Shown: positions 1-12,329, numbered from the stretch's first letter. The stretch is DNA of 64,000 bases from Warburgia ugandensis (GCA_035236585.1 CP141133.1:45835729-45899728), one strand, 5' to 3'. A program made the numbers and translations. Notes: generated by a model not told the origin, from the sequence alone.

Positions 1-557
1 TGACTTTTGAACTTATATTGAATATCAATATGGATTATGGTTTGATAAGGTTTTATTTAACCTTGTAATTCTCACTATGAGTCATTGAACTCATGCCCTT
101 ACAACCAAAAATTTCAAGTAGGAGTTCTAATAAGGAGAAAAAGGAGATTGACTACCAAATATTTGGTTATTGAAGAGACCTTTAAACTAGAAAAGGGTGT
201 GTGATACTGTTTGCTCTATGATTGTAATAAGGAGTTGACTACTTGTTATTAAGGAAACATTTTATACACTTCATAGTTGGTAAATTTTGGCTAATGAGTG
301 CATTGGGGCTGTGACTAGTATACTATTCTGAAAGAAAGGAAATTTTTAAAATTTTATATTATATTGAATCTTACAAAAGCTATCAAGTATTTCTGCATAG
401 CGTACGTTAAATGCTTAAGTTTGAAGAATAGAGGAAACTCTATTGAATTTTAGACAGAAATGTATCAATATGGATTATGTATTTAATTTTAAAAAAGATA
501 TTTTAAACCTAGTGGCCCTACTGTTTTCGAAAGTATAAAAAGATTAGGGTCGTCTTG
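1..557 (+). mobile_element. Family A (Tekay-type) LTR, 3' part, cut by window start
   Basis: This stretch is the reverse complement of about 15332-15900, the 3' end of the 5' LTR of element A, with many substitutions. It runs to an LTR end at about 557, where the motif GGTCGTC is followed by TCCAC and then Athila LTR sequence. No coding capacity. It lies in the opposite orientation to element A at 7376-20309. About 340 bp of the same LTR would be expected just upstream of the window. Confidence 0.85.
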
Positions 558-1855
558 TCCACACCTGATTTTAGGGTTTTTGCTTCTATTTTAAAGGTTG
601 GTTTCTCTTGTTTCTTATCTTCTTTACTTTAGGGCCCTATTTTATGCCTTCATGTTGTTATTCCTTGCCTTAGAAACTAAGATTCAAGACTAATTTTCCC
701 TTTGTGTGATAGCCAAGGGAAGTCAGCTTGAATCTAGTTTTGTTCTTTATCTTTCATTGCATCTTTAGTCTCCCTCTACCCTCTTCATTTTTCAGCTTTG
801 TTTGTTTAAGTTCCATTGGTTATTATCTTAATTTTCCATAGGATTCTTCCTTGATTTCAAACATACTTGTTCATGAGTCAATGTTGGAACAATTGAAGAA
901 GAATTTGACTTGTAATTAATGATTGATTGAAATTAAGTAAACATCATTGTAATAGCATTTAAATTTCATATTTGGACTACATGTATGGAGTGTCATGTTA
1001 ATGACTTTTTGGATGTGATTCAATGAGATTCGTTGGAAATTTCAGCTCATGTTTGTGTTCAGCAGAAAAATAACTTTGTTTTTGAATGTTTGAATGCATT
1101 AGAAGTGATTAATTTTATGTTTTACATATTATAGTTATTGAATGTTTCAATTACCTTACTGTTGGAATTTCATTGCATGAATGATGTATGTTATTTTTCA
1201 GCATAATATAATCTTTGTTCACTTGATTTTTCAAGAGCCCAATTAGATTGTTAGATAGCTTAATTAATGTTAGAAATAGATTGCATGCTTAGGTTTTCAA
1301 AGTAGTTGATTAAATCCATTGTTAGTGATTGCTTTCACTTATTTCTCTAGTTCAGTTGTTGTTAGATTCCATCATTTTGCATCTTAGTTAGTTGGAAAGT
1401 AATCAAATTTGTCATACTTGATAAAATAGTTGACTTGGTTGCGTTTTTTTTTAGTTTTGCATGATTAGGAAAGTAGTTTGTTAAAAGCATGTTTTCCTTA
1501 GAATAGTTGTTAATTTCATACTTAGGAAAGTTAGTTTAGGAAAATGATAAATTTCATTTTAAGAAAGTCATAAAATTAAAAGTTTTTAATTTAGGAAAGT
1601 TTTAATTTTAGAAATTACATATTTTAGGAAAGTTTTTCATTTAGCATGTTTCTTGTTTTTTTTTTAGTTTCCTAGTTCATGTTTTAACTTCCATTCTTAA
1701 TTTAGGACAAAAATCACTTAAATTTTGGCTAGGTTAGATAGTTTAAAGTAGGGACCACTAGCATCACAATAGTTCACTCCTCATGGGATCGACCTCATTA
1801 GCGTATTATATTGCAAATGATTCATGCACTTGTGAGTTTATTTAAAACAACAACA
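558..1855 (+). mobile_element. Athila-type LTR (family B/C), 3' part
   Basis: Reverse-complement match to the B-family LTR at 31262-32546 and to 29655-30970. Shared landmarks are the run of TTTCCTAAATT-like tracts and the terminal TTTAAAACAACAAC end. The match begins right after TCCAC at 558-562, the point where element A interrupts the B LTR at 20310. After 1855 no primer-binding site follows, so this is an LTR flanked by other DNA and not the start of an internal region. Confidence 0.85.
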
Positions 1856-2140
1856 ATTCAACTCCAATTCATATAATTTTATGCAAGACTAAAGAATTTC
1901 CTAAATTCACTATTTGATTTCAAATAAGCATGACCAATTAAATTCTTCCATGAATGATAATAGTTTTCACAATAAGATTTTTCCATGATGGTTTTCCATG
2001 GCATATCTATGGTTATACTCCATCATTTCCTATAATAGCTTATGTTTTTAGAAACGCCCTTGCATACACATCATTTCTATTCTTAAGGAATCACTATACA
2101 ATACAAAAACTCCACTTTAGTATATAAAATCTTACATTTC
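1856..2140 (+). repeat. 285-bp stretch shared with 30971-31261 (inverted)
   Basis: Reverse-complement match to 30971-31261, beginning at the end of an Athila LTR in both places. No reading frame or transposon terminus recognised. It is probably DNA that flanked an Athila LTR before this locus was duplicated or rearranged. Confidence 0.7.
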
Positions 2141-3897
2141 TTAGTAAAGCATCTATCTGTCTTTTTAATAAAAGTAACATATACCCATTTTGAAGCCTTA
2201 ACTCCATCTAAAATACTTTATTACTCCACTATAATATCAAAAGCAACTTTCATATGCCCATTTGTCATCATTAACTGTATAACTAATCAATCCATTCCTA
2301 AAATAATATAAGAGTTTCCAAAATGTTTAAAATGATTAAGTGGGCCTCTATTGCCTCTCTTCAACCATAATTGAAACATGTTTGTAGTCACAGTCACTTT
2401 TTCATTGTCCAATTAATTTTCCTATATCATCCTTTCTTATGAATCTAGTCTTTTGTAATTTCAGGTGGGCCAATACCTAATTGTACTTGAATGCTCATGA
2501 AAACATCATCACAATTGCATCACCGCATGAGATTGGCTTTATGGTTTTGCATGGAAAGAGTATGCCTACACACACAAAGTGTGTGCATGTGTGTGTGCGT
2601 ATTACTCTAACCTTGCATGCAAATGCTTGTCTTACATTTCTAATAGAATTGATGATGTTTTTACCGTTGGCAATGCCATTGGATATCATGTTGCTTGCCC
2701 AAAAAAATTTCATTATTATACAATCCAAGGTATATATGTTATCATACTACCATGCATCTTCAAAATAGTTTTTAGAGAACACAATTTAATCATTTATTAA
2801 CTGTATCTAATAGTAATCAAAGCATCAGTAAGCACCATTAAGGCCAACTTCCTACTTCACTATCTATCCTATCATAAGGAAAAAACTAGTACTATTCTTT
2901 ATGTTTATTTTCATTATAAAATTGAATGTCTTCAGTGAAGACATTAATTAAAAATTGTGCAACTTTATATCAGCCATCTATGGATTGATTGGAAGTCTCC
3001 CCTATCACACCTCTATCCTTGAGGAGCCTCTACACAATCATTAATGATGTAAGGATAATCAAACCTTTATGTCTCTAGGCCAAAGTGGTTGTAGTTGAAG
3101 TACCACTTATAGATGAGAACCTCATATGAGTGTGAATGGGATTAACTCTAACAACTTCACATTATCTTCTACATGGGGTACATACAAATATCTACTTCAT
3201 TAATGTTACTTGACATTATGCGTTAATCAGTAATGATAAATTATTATTATTTCTTTTATGCAGCTTCTAGCATGATATGATGTGATAATTAGAAGTTGAG
3301 GATGTACTATATTGATTCCTTGACCTTAGTGTTATTTGTGTAATGACAAGCAATGGCTAATGGAGAGGTGAGTTGTAGATATTCCACTACAGCTCTTCCA
3401 TACCTTGAAAGGGCAAGCCTTAATGATTCCATATAATAGCAAATAATATTTTTACTTATTGTCTTGCCAAATCATATTCTACATATAAGGATTGAAAAGT
3501 TTAATTGCAATTTGTAAAGTTCAATTGCAACAATTCATATGATTGTGTATATGTATAGATCTTATTAGATGATGTTGGTTTTAGATGTGCATGGTGGGCA
3601 TGTACTCTATTTTTATTATTCTTGTGGAGCCCACATGTGTCTTGCTCCAAGAAATAAAAAATAAGCAAGTTTTTAATTTGTTTAATTGTAGTACATATAA
3701 TATATTATCAGCTCATAACTAATCTTTCATGGATATCTAATGCATTTGAATTATATATTTAAAGTGCATAACTTATATGGTCTAAAATAAACGAGACTCA
3801 TCACCCAACAAAACTTACTTAGAAGAAGGTCAAGGTAAGGAAAACATTTAGTTACTCTATTTTACAATCTAAAGTTACAACACACACATGGTATTTA
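2141..3897. other. Unassigned AT-rich DNA, possibly decayed CACTA interior
   Basis: No long reading frame and no family that I recognise. An intron-like acceptor (TTTTGTAATTTCAG) at about 2450-2463 and the CACTA protease remnant downstream suggest this may be the eroded middle of a CACTA element. That is inference only. Local features are a CACACAC/GTGTGTG hairpin at 2569-2585 and a 21-bp palindrome at 2925-2945. Confidence 0.35.
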
Positions 3898-4030
3898 TTG
3901 ATCCTTTCTATCTTCTTTATGGCTCAGTGTCCTAGGAAAAATTATTATTGGGAGTGTAGGTACTATGTGATGAAATATATGAGAACCCTAGTGCACAATA
4001 GTGTTAAGGTCTCACAATTTAGAAAGGTAA
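3898..4030 (+). pseudogene. CACTA (En/Spm) Ulp1/C48-type protease C-terminal remnant
   Basis: The plus frame reads MAQCPRKNYYWECRYYVMKY, followed by a short basic tail. CACTA elements of plants often carry an Ulp1-like cysteine protease whose C-terminal part has the pattern CPRQ...ECGYYVMRYM around the catalytic Cys. Here the Cys is present and the following Gly is Arg. Only about 40 residues are recognisable and the rest of the enzyme is not. The downstream terminal-type repeats at 4770-4930 lie on the side expected for the 3' end of such an element. Inactive fragment. Identification rests on the motif alone. Confidence 0.55.
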
Positions 4031-4765
4031 AACATCTTTTACTAGTCATGATCTTACATTTTTTTTTAAATTTGTATAGATTCTAGCTTAACAAATGTAA
4101 CTGAATTAAAAATGTTATCTTATGGCTAATGTGCTACTCGAATAGGGAGCCAATCCAACTTACTCCAAGTTAGACATCAATGTAATATGAAATGAATGAG
4201 CCAAGCATGTAATACATTTTAATTAGAACACTTGTGCAATTTGGATCAACACAAATCTTCTTATTTATTAATACAACACTAAACTTCTTCAATTACATGA
4301 ATGTGTCTTATACTTTTCATTAATTTTCTTGAAGTATATATATGTGGTTTGTTTATGGGATGAATGAGGGGAACATGGAATGCAAAAGTAAATGGATGTA
4401 TATGGAGAAGTGTGGCTATAGGTGCATGTGAATTTTTTTCCATATCTTTGATTTTTTTTTTATGATAGAAGTGAATATGAATTTATGGATAGTGAATGTT
4501 GATGTTCTGATCAATGTAGCTTGTTTTAGTTTCTCTTTCCAAGTCTTTTAGAGATTTCAAGAATCTTGTATAGTTGTAAGAAGGTTGTAAACTTAGGATT
4601 TGCATAAAAATGTGCATTTATGATGAATTTTGTTGTTGTTGTGGATGTGTAAAATTTTTTCATGTCTTTAATGAATGCAAGAAGATGGTAGCAACAATAG
4701 TACATTTAATGTGTGTGGGAATGAAGGTTAAGATTGCAATATAAAGCATGGAAAAAAATTTATGC
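4031..4765. other. Unassigned DNA between CACTA protease remnant and subterminal repeats
   Basis: No gene seen. By position this is probably 3' non-coding DNA of the CACTA fragment. Confidence 0.3.
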
Positions 4766-5060
4766 TCATTTTAAAGTCGGTTTTAAGAAAAATCACTTTA
4801 AAAGTTTTGACTTTTAAAGTCACTTTCTATAAACCAAATTTAAAGTCCTACAAATTTTAAGATCTTTTAAAGATGGATATAGTAAACCAACTTTAAAAGT
4901 CCAATACTTTTAAAGTCGTTTAGGGTAGACCAACTTTTTAAAGACAATTGCAAACCATCTTCTTTTCCTACCGATTCTAGAAGATGGCTTGATACAAAAC
5001 ATTTACAAAATCATCTTCTACGTATATTTTTAACTGACTTTAAAACCCTCTGAGCTAAGG
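4766..5060 (+). repeat. CACTA-type subterminal repeat cluster
   Basis: Repeated, often palindromic, short units around ACTTTAAAAGT and AAAGTCGGTTT. A perfect palindrome GACTTTTAAAGTC lies at 4809-4821. Further units are at about 4773, 4883-4920, 4930 and 5035. Such ACCGACTTT/AAAGTCGGT repeats near the ends are typical of plant CACTA elements and are bound by their transposase. I could not place the terminal inverted repeat with confidence. It may lie at about 5130-5140. Confidence 0.55.
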
Positions 5061-5124
5061 CCCCTCAAAAATAGAATAAGACTATGTCTAAACTTAGGCT
5101 TAGACATAGCTAAGGCCCCTCAAT
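5053..5124. repeat. Hairpin flanked by 16-bp direct repeats
   Basis: AGCTAAGGCCCCTCAA occurs at 5053-5068 and, from 5108, in near-identical form. Between them is an inverted repeat with 10-bp arms, CTATGTCTAA at 5082-5091 and its complement at 5100-5109, with an 8-nt loop. Function unknown. Confidence 0.7.
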
Positions 5125-5141
5125 TAACTATGACTAAAGTG

Positions 5142-5230
5142 ATTTTATGGTGATCTATTGTTTTAAAACTTCAAGTAGCAACTTTTTTGTTGATATAAAA
5201 TCTTGAATTTTTACTGAATAAACACTAAAA
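5142..5230 (+). mobile_element. Scrap of family A LTR
   Basis: Reverse-complement match to about 9465-9545 in the 3' LTR of element A, including the stretch around GTTTTAAAACTTCAAG. It is a different part of the LTR from 1-557 and so a separate fragment. Confidence 0.65.
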
Positions 5231-5403
5231 TTAGAAGGATCATGATGAAAAGGATTAGAATTGATGACTAGATGTTAATTATAAGTGATATAGACACTAA
5301 AATCATAAAGATATGTGTAAATCACTAAATAAACACTAAAATTAGAAGGATCATGATGAGAAGGATTAGAATTGATGACTAGATGTTAATTATAAGTGAT
5401 ATA
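5219..5403 (+). repeat. Diverging tandem duplication (about 70 bp, spaced copies)
   Basis: The block from TAAACACTAAAATTAG to AAGTGATATAGA at about 5219-5290 is repeated almost exactly at about 5333-5403. A short spacer separates the copies. Only one or two mismatches by eye. Confidence 0.85.
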
Positions 5404-7375
5404 GAGCGATCCAATGGCTGGATCGTCTCTAAACTTTCTGAAATGCTAGAGACTGACCCTGTACTAATTAAGGGGCATTAATTGAAAGAATTATGACATA
5501 GATTGATGATTAAAAACCATAGATGATTGCCTAAATGTTGAAAAAACTAACATCTAGTTTAGGATTAACCTAATGGAGGGTTAATTAGTTGATCTGGGTT
5601 GTTGATCTAGAATTAACTATTAGATTAGGGAATTATCATTTTGGTGTGTTTACTTTGGAGATTTTAGGACACCAAGTGATTGGATGACTTGTGATGTGGC
5701 AGGTACGTCAGAGCCCATGACTCAATAGTGAACGCACCTGATTGGAGTACTGCACTTATCAAGGTAGATGATTACATTTGGAATTTTCCATGAATTCTTA
5801 GATCATGATGTATTACTTGAGAGCTTTGAAGTATGGATTTCATGCCCTACTATGTTTGTGCAAGATTACTTTTTAGCATGTATTGCTGATATGTAGCACT
5901 CTTGTGCATGATTTATACCTTGCTTCTTTATGCACTTTATGTGGCATTGATTTGGATTATTTGAGGACCTTATACATTGATTTTTGATGCATGGTGTTGA
6001 TATACTGAATTACCCACTCTCTCAATTTGGTTTTATCGAGAATGATTATGCACGGATTTTGATTCTTGATTGACGGTTTATTGATTTATGACACGTGCTT
6101 TTGCCCAGTGGGTACTATGCTAGGAGGGTTGTGGGGTTGCCCTCTGACTTTATGATAATTATGATTAGACACCAGTATTATTCACGAGAGTAGTATCATG
6201 AGTAGTCCACACTGCGAACTCGTCTTCTCCCAAGTAAGACGGAGGTATGTCCATAGGGTTCCTATTGTGTGTAGCCCATACTATGAGTCTATCTTCTCCC
6301 ATGCGAGATGGAAGGAGTCTCTCGCTCCAGTGTCGACAGGGAGCAGTAATGGCTGAGACTCTGGAGTGGTTGCCACTGTAGCATAGCAGCCCATACTCTT
6401 ATTCTGTATGCTCATGTGGTATTTATATGTTGGGTGAACTGGGGTAAGCTGGACCTGGGCTGTGAATGACTCTGGCGGCTGATGCGGGCTGCATTGGAGG
6501 GACCTAGGGATTGGTATGAGTACTCATTATTGTTGATTGAGTGTCGTGGAACACTCTTAGAGCTTGTTTTTGTACGGTGCCCTATTTGTCCTGACATGTG
6601 TTCATATTATTCTGTGGATATAGATTGGTATTGTTTTGATGGATGCATATCCATGTTTAGGTCATGCTTTGCATGTCATGATGATTTGACTTGATATCTA
6701 TTTGTTCAGACTTATGATTTTCATGTGTTATTTATTATGGACGTTTGATGACTTGACGTGCCTTGTACATGTTTTATCCTATGAGATTTTCCATGACATT
6801 GTTACTTTGCACCACATGTTTTCATTGTATTTATTATTAAATGTGATCACCTACACAAGAATAGCTTGTTGTGGCATTGCCCATGTTTGTAATGCATTGA
6901 TTAGAGCGAGGATCTTAAAGACCATCTGCCTTTTTGTATTCAAAGACTGGCTTAGTGTACATCTCTTGAACTTGTGTTAGACTTTCTGGGTTGTACTTGG
7001 ATGTTTATGTTTTGGATAGATTGGACCCACACCATTGTATACTGTACATTTACTTGCATATGGGTATGATGTGATGATCGTGGATGGAACCCTAGGCTTT
7101 TGGACTTATTATTATTGACTTTCCATGGATTGTGTTGGTTTATCATGCTTTTGAATTTAGCATGCTCAAAGTATTGGAGATTTGATTTTGGTCACAAGTT
7201 GTAGTTTTGGGTGTTGGATGACCCTCGTGGTTTTCTTTTTTGTATCTCTTTTGAACACTGCGTTGTTTATGTGACTTGTGAGTTTTCATTTTCAGGGATC
7301 TCACCAATTTTATAAAACAAATTATTTCTATTATTATATATATTGGAAAAAGGTTTACAAAAACCCAGGGTGTCA
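5404..7375 (+). mobile_element. LTR H (Tekay-like), 5' limit uncertain
   Basis: No pol coding. The right edge, AAACCCAGGGTGTCA, resembles the ends of LTRs D, E and F (CCCGGGTCATCACA) and abuts family A LTR sequence at 7376. At 6109-6130 it has the block TGGGTACTATGCTAGGAGG, also present in LTRs D, F and G. A diverged direct repeat of roughly 72 bp lies at 6198-6330 around GTAGTCCACACT and GTAGCCCATACT. A short hairpin, CGATCCA/TGGATCG, is at 5404-5422. The left limit is a guess. Confidence 0.55.
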
Positions 7376-10300
7376 TACTACATCACCTCCATGGGAAGGA
7401 ATGGATCAATACAGGATAAAGTCTATCCCATGTCCTCCCCCCTTAAATCATATACTAGTATCTATGTCAAAAGGAACTAGGGGCCAAGCTTGTCCTATGT
7501 GATACATAGCTAGCATGAGTGTCTAACATACAACTCATCCAATGTAAATAATTCTTCAGAGTCTAATTGACAACTCAAGTTAAATCTTATGTTTGCTGTC
7601 TAACTAGTCATCCAACCTATCTAAATTTTATCTTTAGACATAACAATAGAATTCTAACTAGATAATTCCTAGAACACTTCTACACACAAGCATTCTCTTT
7701 AAAGAAAATAAATTAATAAGGTCTAAGCAACTCTTTCTTATTTCTTTACCATTTCAACTTAGTAGTAGGTGTAACCTGAAATTTTCAATGCTAAAACTCA
7801 AAACAACTATGAGTAATAACTTTAAAATATGACTAATAATATAGAGGTCTTTTATACTTTGAGATTATTCAACCTGTTATATTTACAAAACCTTTTTATT
7901 TTATTGCTTATGAGATGCTCAACCTAAGTTGTGATATTTCTATCTTATGGTTATCCTTCTTTGCTAATGTTTTCACTTATTAATTCTTTGCTCAACATAG
8001 CCTTCTTATCAAAGTCATCATTTTAATGTGACTATAAATTAATATAAGAAGATCTTCAAGCACTGATTTGGTTGTGCTTAATTGGTTATAATTTGATCTT
8101 TTTCTTTAAAACTATCACTACCTCATATTCGTAGTTCAAAAATTCTCATTATTGAATTTCACATAAGCTTAAATATGACATATGTAGTTAAGGTTGTTGT
8201 TAACATTTTTTACCAAAATGATACTCATTACAATTTATACCCATGGTAACATATATTTGTAAAGTTTACTTTCAAAACCATACCTATATTAAGTATTCAT
8301 ACTTGGATGTTTTTGTATAATGACATTTAAAGTGATAAAGTTTGTTGATAATAGAAACTAAATTTTAAAAAGGATCGTAAGGGTTTAATCTTTTATAGAA
8401 ATTGCTCTATGCTAGGCTATAGTGTTTATGACTTATATTCTACATAATCAATAGTTTATAATTTACAAAAAAAACATAATATAGTTACTAGAATCATTCT
8501 TTAGATCAAGGTTTAGTAGTTAAGATCCATATCTTGAACCATTTCTTTTTAGGAATTTTTAACTCTATCATCAATTAGAACTCATAAAGAGTTGCTACAT
8601 GATGAGATGACATAAGTGACTAGTAGAACTGTCCTTGTATAGGAGTGCAACAAGCTTGATTACTGCAACATAATAGTCATAGTTGGACCTAAACAACAAC
8701 TTGGCTTGTTTTGCAGTTAACCTTTCTATTGCATAACCAATGCTAAAGAAACACCTATAAGAAAACCGATTTTGGATCTTAACAAAAGCCTCCACCATGT
8801 GGAATTACTCTTTTATGGATAGTTTGATAAAATAGTCCCATAAGCCAGTTGGTATAGGAAGTTTCTAACTATTTGTATATCAACATTGGATTTATTTGTT
8901 GGCTGCTAGTTAGTATAAAAAGTTTTTAACTATCTATATATCAGCATGGAATGGTATCTAATGTTTACAACTAATACTTACTCACATAGGGATATCCGAG
9001 TCATCATCTACAAAAGTTTCTTAAATGGAATGATTAGTTAAATTTTAATGTAACCTAGTTTCTGCAAATTTTATTTTTACAATTGTATAATTTCAGATGC
9101 ATCACAAAAATAAAAATCACTTCTGTTGAACAGTTTATTAAACATATCAAATATAGAATTTTAGTGTAAAGTAATTTTGACATCAAGTTACCATATAGCA
9201 TATAAACCAAAGTATCGAGATTCTGTAGCACAAAAACTACATATGTTATTTGAATATTTACTAACCAGCAGTTACTGACTACATCAAAAATCAAATCACA
9301 GGAATGAATTATGGAATAATCAAAACCACAACACAATAGATTACTAATTATACACAACGTGATTCATAAAATTTAAACTACACAACTACTATTTGTAAAT
9401 GCAAAACAATAGATTATTATCCTATGAAACATGATTCAAAATTTTAAACTAATTATTCGAGTAAAAATTCAAGATTTTATATCAACAACAAAGTTACTGC
9501 TTGAAGTTTTAAAACAATAGATTTTTATCATCTAGAACATGATTCAAATATTTATGTTACTAATATTCAATAAAAATTCAAAATAAATCAAAACATACAG
9601 TTATTGATTTTTAGAAAAATATAAACAAAGTTAAATCTAAACAAGTAAAAAACCCACATTTCTCCTTACCTCAATTGCTATTTCTCCTTACTGATCTAAT
9701 ATTGGATCAGACGCAGTAGTTTTTCTCTTTTTCTTCTCGAATCAAGTATGAGAATAGGAAACTGTAAATTTCATTGTGTTGTGAATCCCTCGCCATAAAC
9801 CATTGGCACTCCCGCAATCTAGCTCTCTACTGGTTTCCCACTAAAAACCCCAAAATCAACCCCCTGTTCTTTGCATTTTCAGCAAAATCCCTCTTCCCCC
9901 TTTGATTTTCTCTTTTAGGGCTTCCATGCAAAAAGCCTTAGTTCTCTTTCTTATGCCTAGCAATCGCTCTTCTTCCTCTATGATTTCCTCTTCTAGGGCT
10001 TCTAAGCAAAAGGCCCTAAAATTTTCTTCTTCTTCTTTCTTATCTTTGGCTATTCTACATTTTTATTTTTTTCTTAGGTTCTTCATGCAGAAATGAAATG
10101 AGGGAAGTTTTCTTTTTTCCTTTTATATATTTGTTTTGAACTGCTTCCATTTATACTTTTCTAACTTATAATTATGTTACTTGGTGCATTGGGATTTCTA
10201 ATTGAATCCCAACTATGAGGTTATTTTTAGTTGAGAAATCTTCCATTTTGAGCTGTTGGATCATCAATAAAGGCTCAGTTCTATAACACTTTAAAATATT

Positions 10301-10859
10301 TCTTTCTTTTATCTTGTAACTATTAGACCATCATCTAATGATTTTTATTTTACTTTGTCTAATGGGCTTTTAAAAATAAAATCTTGACCATTAGATATTC
10401 ATCTAAGGGTCCTTATATGAAACAATCCTTAATTCATTGCTTTCTTGCATTTCCCTCACATGGGATTTTATTTTGCCTCCTATGGGTTTCCATATTTGAT
10501 TGTGCACGTGGAAAAATTTTGTAATAATTAAATAGTTCATTAATAAAATAAATAAAACATAATTTTCTTATTAAAAATTGTTAGGGAGGTGACCTGAAGT
10601 CCAGGCCTCACTTTAACAAGTCGCACTTAGGATCGCTTAGCTACACTTAGCTTAGGTTGTCAAGTTTTACTAGATTAAAGCTTTATCAGCACTTATATCC
10701 TAATTACACACAATTTATTTAATGAATTATATTTATAAAATTTATTTAGGCTTTATTTCAAGTCACTTTTACACCATAATAATCAACAATTGACTTAAAA
10801 AATTTCATAATTTTATAAATGTAACATTTCTTTACTTCTAAAAAATTTGGGCCATTACA
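7376..10859 (-). mobile_element. Element A 3' LTR (5' part; the end is displaced)
   Basis: Direct-repeat match to about 16838-20309 along its whole length. In minus orientation it begins TGTAATGGCCCA next to a polypurine tract and lacks its last 0.9 kb. The missing segment corresponds to 15332-16838 of the other LTR. It breaks at 7376 against LTR H. Substitutions and small indels against the 5' LTR are frequent, so the insertion is old. The CT-rich short open frame at about 9902-10096 is antisense to the LTR and not a gene. Confidence 0.9.
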
Positions 10860-10860
10860 A

Positions 10861-10874
10861 CCTTCACTCCTTTT
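10861..10874 (-). other. Polypurine tract of element A
   Basis: On the minus strand AAAAGGAGTGAAGG, immediately before the LTR start TGTAATGG. This is the expected plus-strand priming site of a Ty3/gypsy element. Confidence 0.8.
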
Positions 10875-11234
10875 AGGAATTTTATCTTGAAAATCTTATT
10901 ACTGAACTTATTCTATCCATCAAAAAATAGATAAGGAAAATTACTCATATCTTCCTCAATTTCCCAAGTAGCTTCCTTAATAGAATGTTGTTGTCATAGA
11001 ACTTTGACCAAATGAATTGTCTTGTTCCTTAAAGTCTTTTCCTGGAAATCCAACATCCTTAAAGGTCCCATCTTCATATGTCAGGTTTGGTTGTAGTTTA
11101 GTACGTATTTGATCAAGTATATAAATCGTATTAGAAATGTACTTCCTTAGCATCAACACATGGAATACATTATGCACATATGACAACTGAGGTGGTAATA
11201 CTAAGCGAAATGCAACCTTCCCAATCCTCTCCAA
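10875..11234 (-). pseudogene. Element A pol C-terminus with chromodomain remnant
   Basis: The minus frame starts with residues like ERIGKVAFRLVLPPQLS followed by VHNVFHVLMLRKY. This is the conserved segment after the integrase core in Tekay/Del chromoviruses. After a stop at about 10977 the same frame continues with EATWEIEEDM and FPYLF at about 10915-10984, the end of a chromodomain. In the family this domain steers integration by binding modified histones. The middle is scrambled (frameshift, about 11000-11090) and a stop splits it. Non-functional. Confidence 0.85.
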
Positions 11235-11439
11235 TATTTGAAATGGTAAACCTTAGGCTCAACTTCCCTTTCAATCCAAGTCTCATGACTCCTTTCATTG
11301 GCGAGACTTTTAGGAATACATGATCTCTAACCTTGAACTTAAGATTGTGGCATCTTTGATCTATAAATTTTTTTGTCTACCATGTGCTGTCAACAATCTC
11401 TTTCGGACTAGCGTGACCTTTTCAGCACACTACTTGATC

Positions 11440-12180
11440 AATTTGGTCTTCATAAATAGTCTCTCTCCAACATTACTCCAATTGTAAGCGTCCTGCATGG
11501 TCATCCATACAATTCTTCATACAAAGCCTTACCTATACAGGAATGATAACTATAATTATAAGTAAATGCGATCAAAGGTAAGTGTTCATCGGAGTTACCC
11601 TTTTAATCTATAGCACAAGCTTGTAGCATGTCTTCAAATGCTTGAATCACCCTCTTTGATTGTCCATCAATCTAAGGATAGAATGCTGTACTAAATCTCA
11701 TAGCCATGCTTAGTCCCTCCTGTACACTCTGTTAGAAGTGAGATGTGAAACGACTATCTCTATCAAATATGATAGTAAAAGGAACTCCGTAGACTCACTA
11801 TCTCCTTAATGTAAAGTCTAGCTAAAGTTTCCAAAGATTGCCTCTGCCTTATTGGTAGGAAGTGTGCAGATTTGGTCAATATATCCACAATGACCCAAAT
11901 CATATCATGTCCATTAGAGGTTCTAGTTGGTCCAACTACAAAGTCCATCTTGATGTGATCCCACCTCCAATCTAGAAGTTCTAGAGTTTGTAGAAGTCTT
12001 ACTGGTCTCTGATATTCTACCTTTACCTGAAGACAAGTGAGACATTTAGCAACACAATCTCCCATATCATTCATCATTCCATTCCACAAAAAACTCCATT
12101 TTGAATTCTGATACATCTTCGTACCACCAAGATGAATGGCATACTTCAATGTATGTGCTTCCTTCAATAATTCTTGTCAT
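11440..12180 (-). pseudogene. Element A integrase, decayed
   Basis: A 134-residue open stretch (12167-11763) holds the zinc-finger part, with CLTCLQVK as the CC half. It then gives the start of the catalytic core, HIKMDFV with the first Asp, and then LTKSAHFLPIRQ. Downstream, about 11590-11760 reads FDRDSRFTSHF (second Asp region) and DGQSKRVIQAFEDML. In the family this last motif is QSER with the catalytic Glu. Here it is Lys. Stops and frameshifts follow. Integrase of a Tekay-type Ty3/gypsy element, inactive by both the Glu loss and the stops. Confidence 0.9.
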
Positions 12181-12329
12181 AGAGCTTCTGTAGGAGGTAT
12201 TACCAACCTACCCTGAAATCTTATGCTTCTATCAGCTTCTTTATTGAAGCCTTTACTACTCACTAATGCCTACGCCTCCTCACATTCCTTTTGTGCTTTG
12301 AGAATTCAATCTAATAACAATGATGTTAT

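Noticed and set aside
2481..2800. Overlapping open frames of 73-95 residues on both strands
   Set aside because: Low-complexity CA/GT region with no homology seen and no conserved counterpart.
9902..10096. Serine-rich frame, with a partner at 19380-19628
   Set aside because: Antisense to the A LTR, arising from CT-rich sequence.
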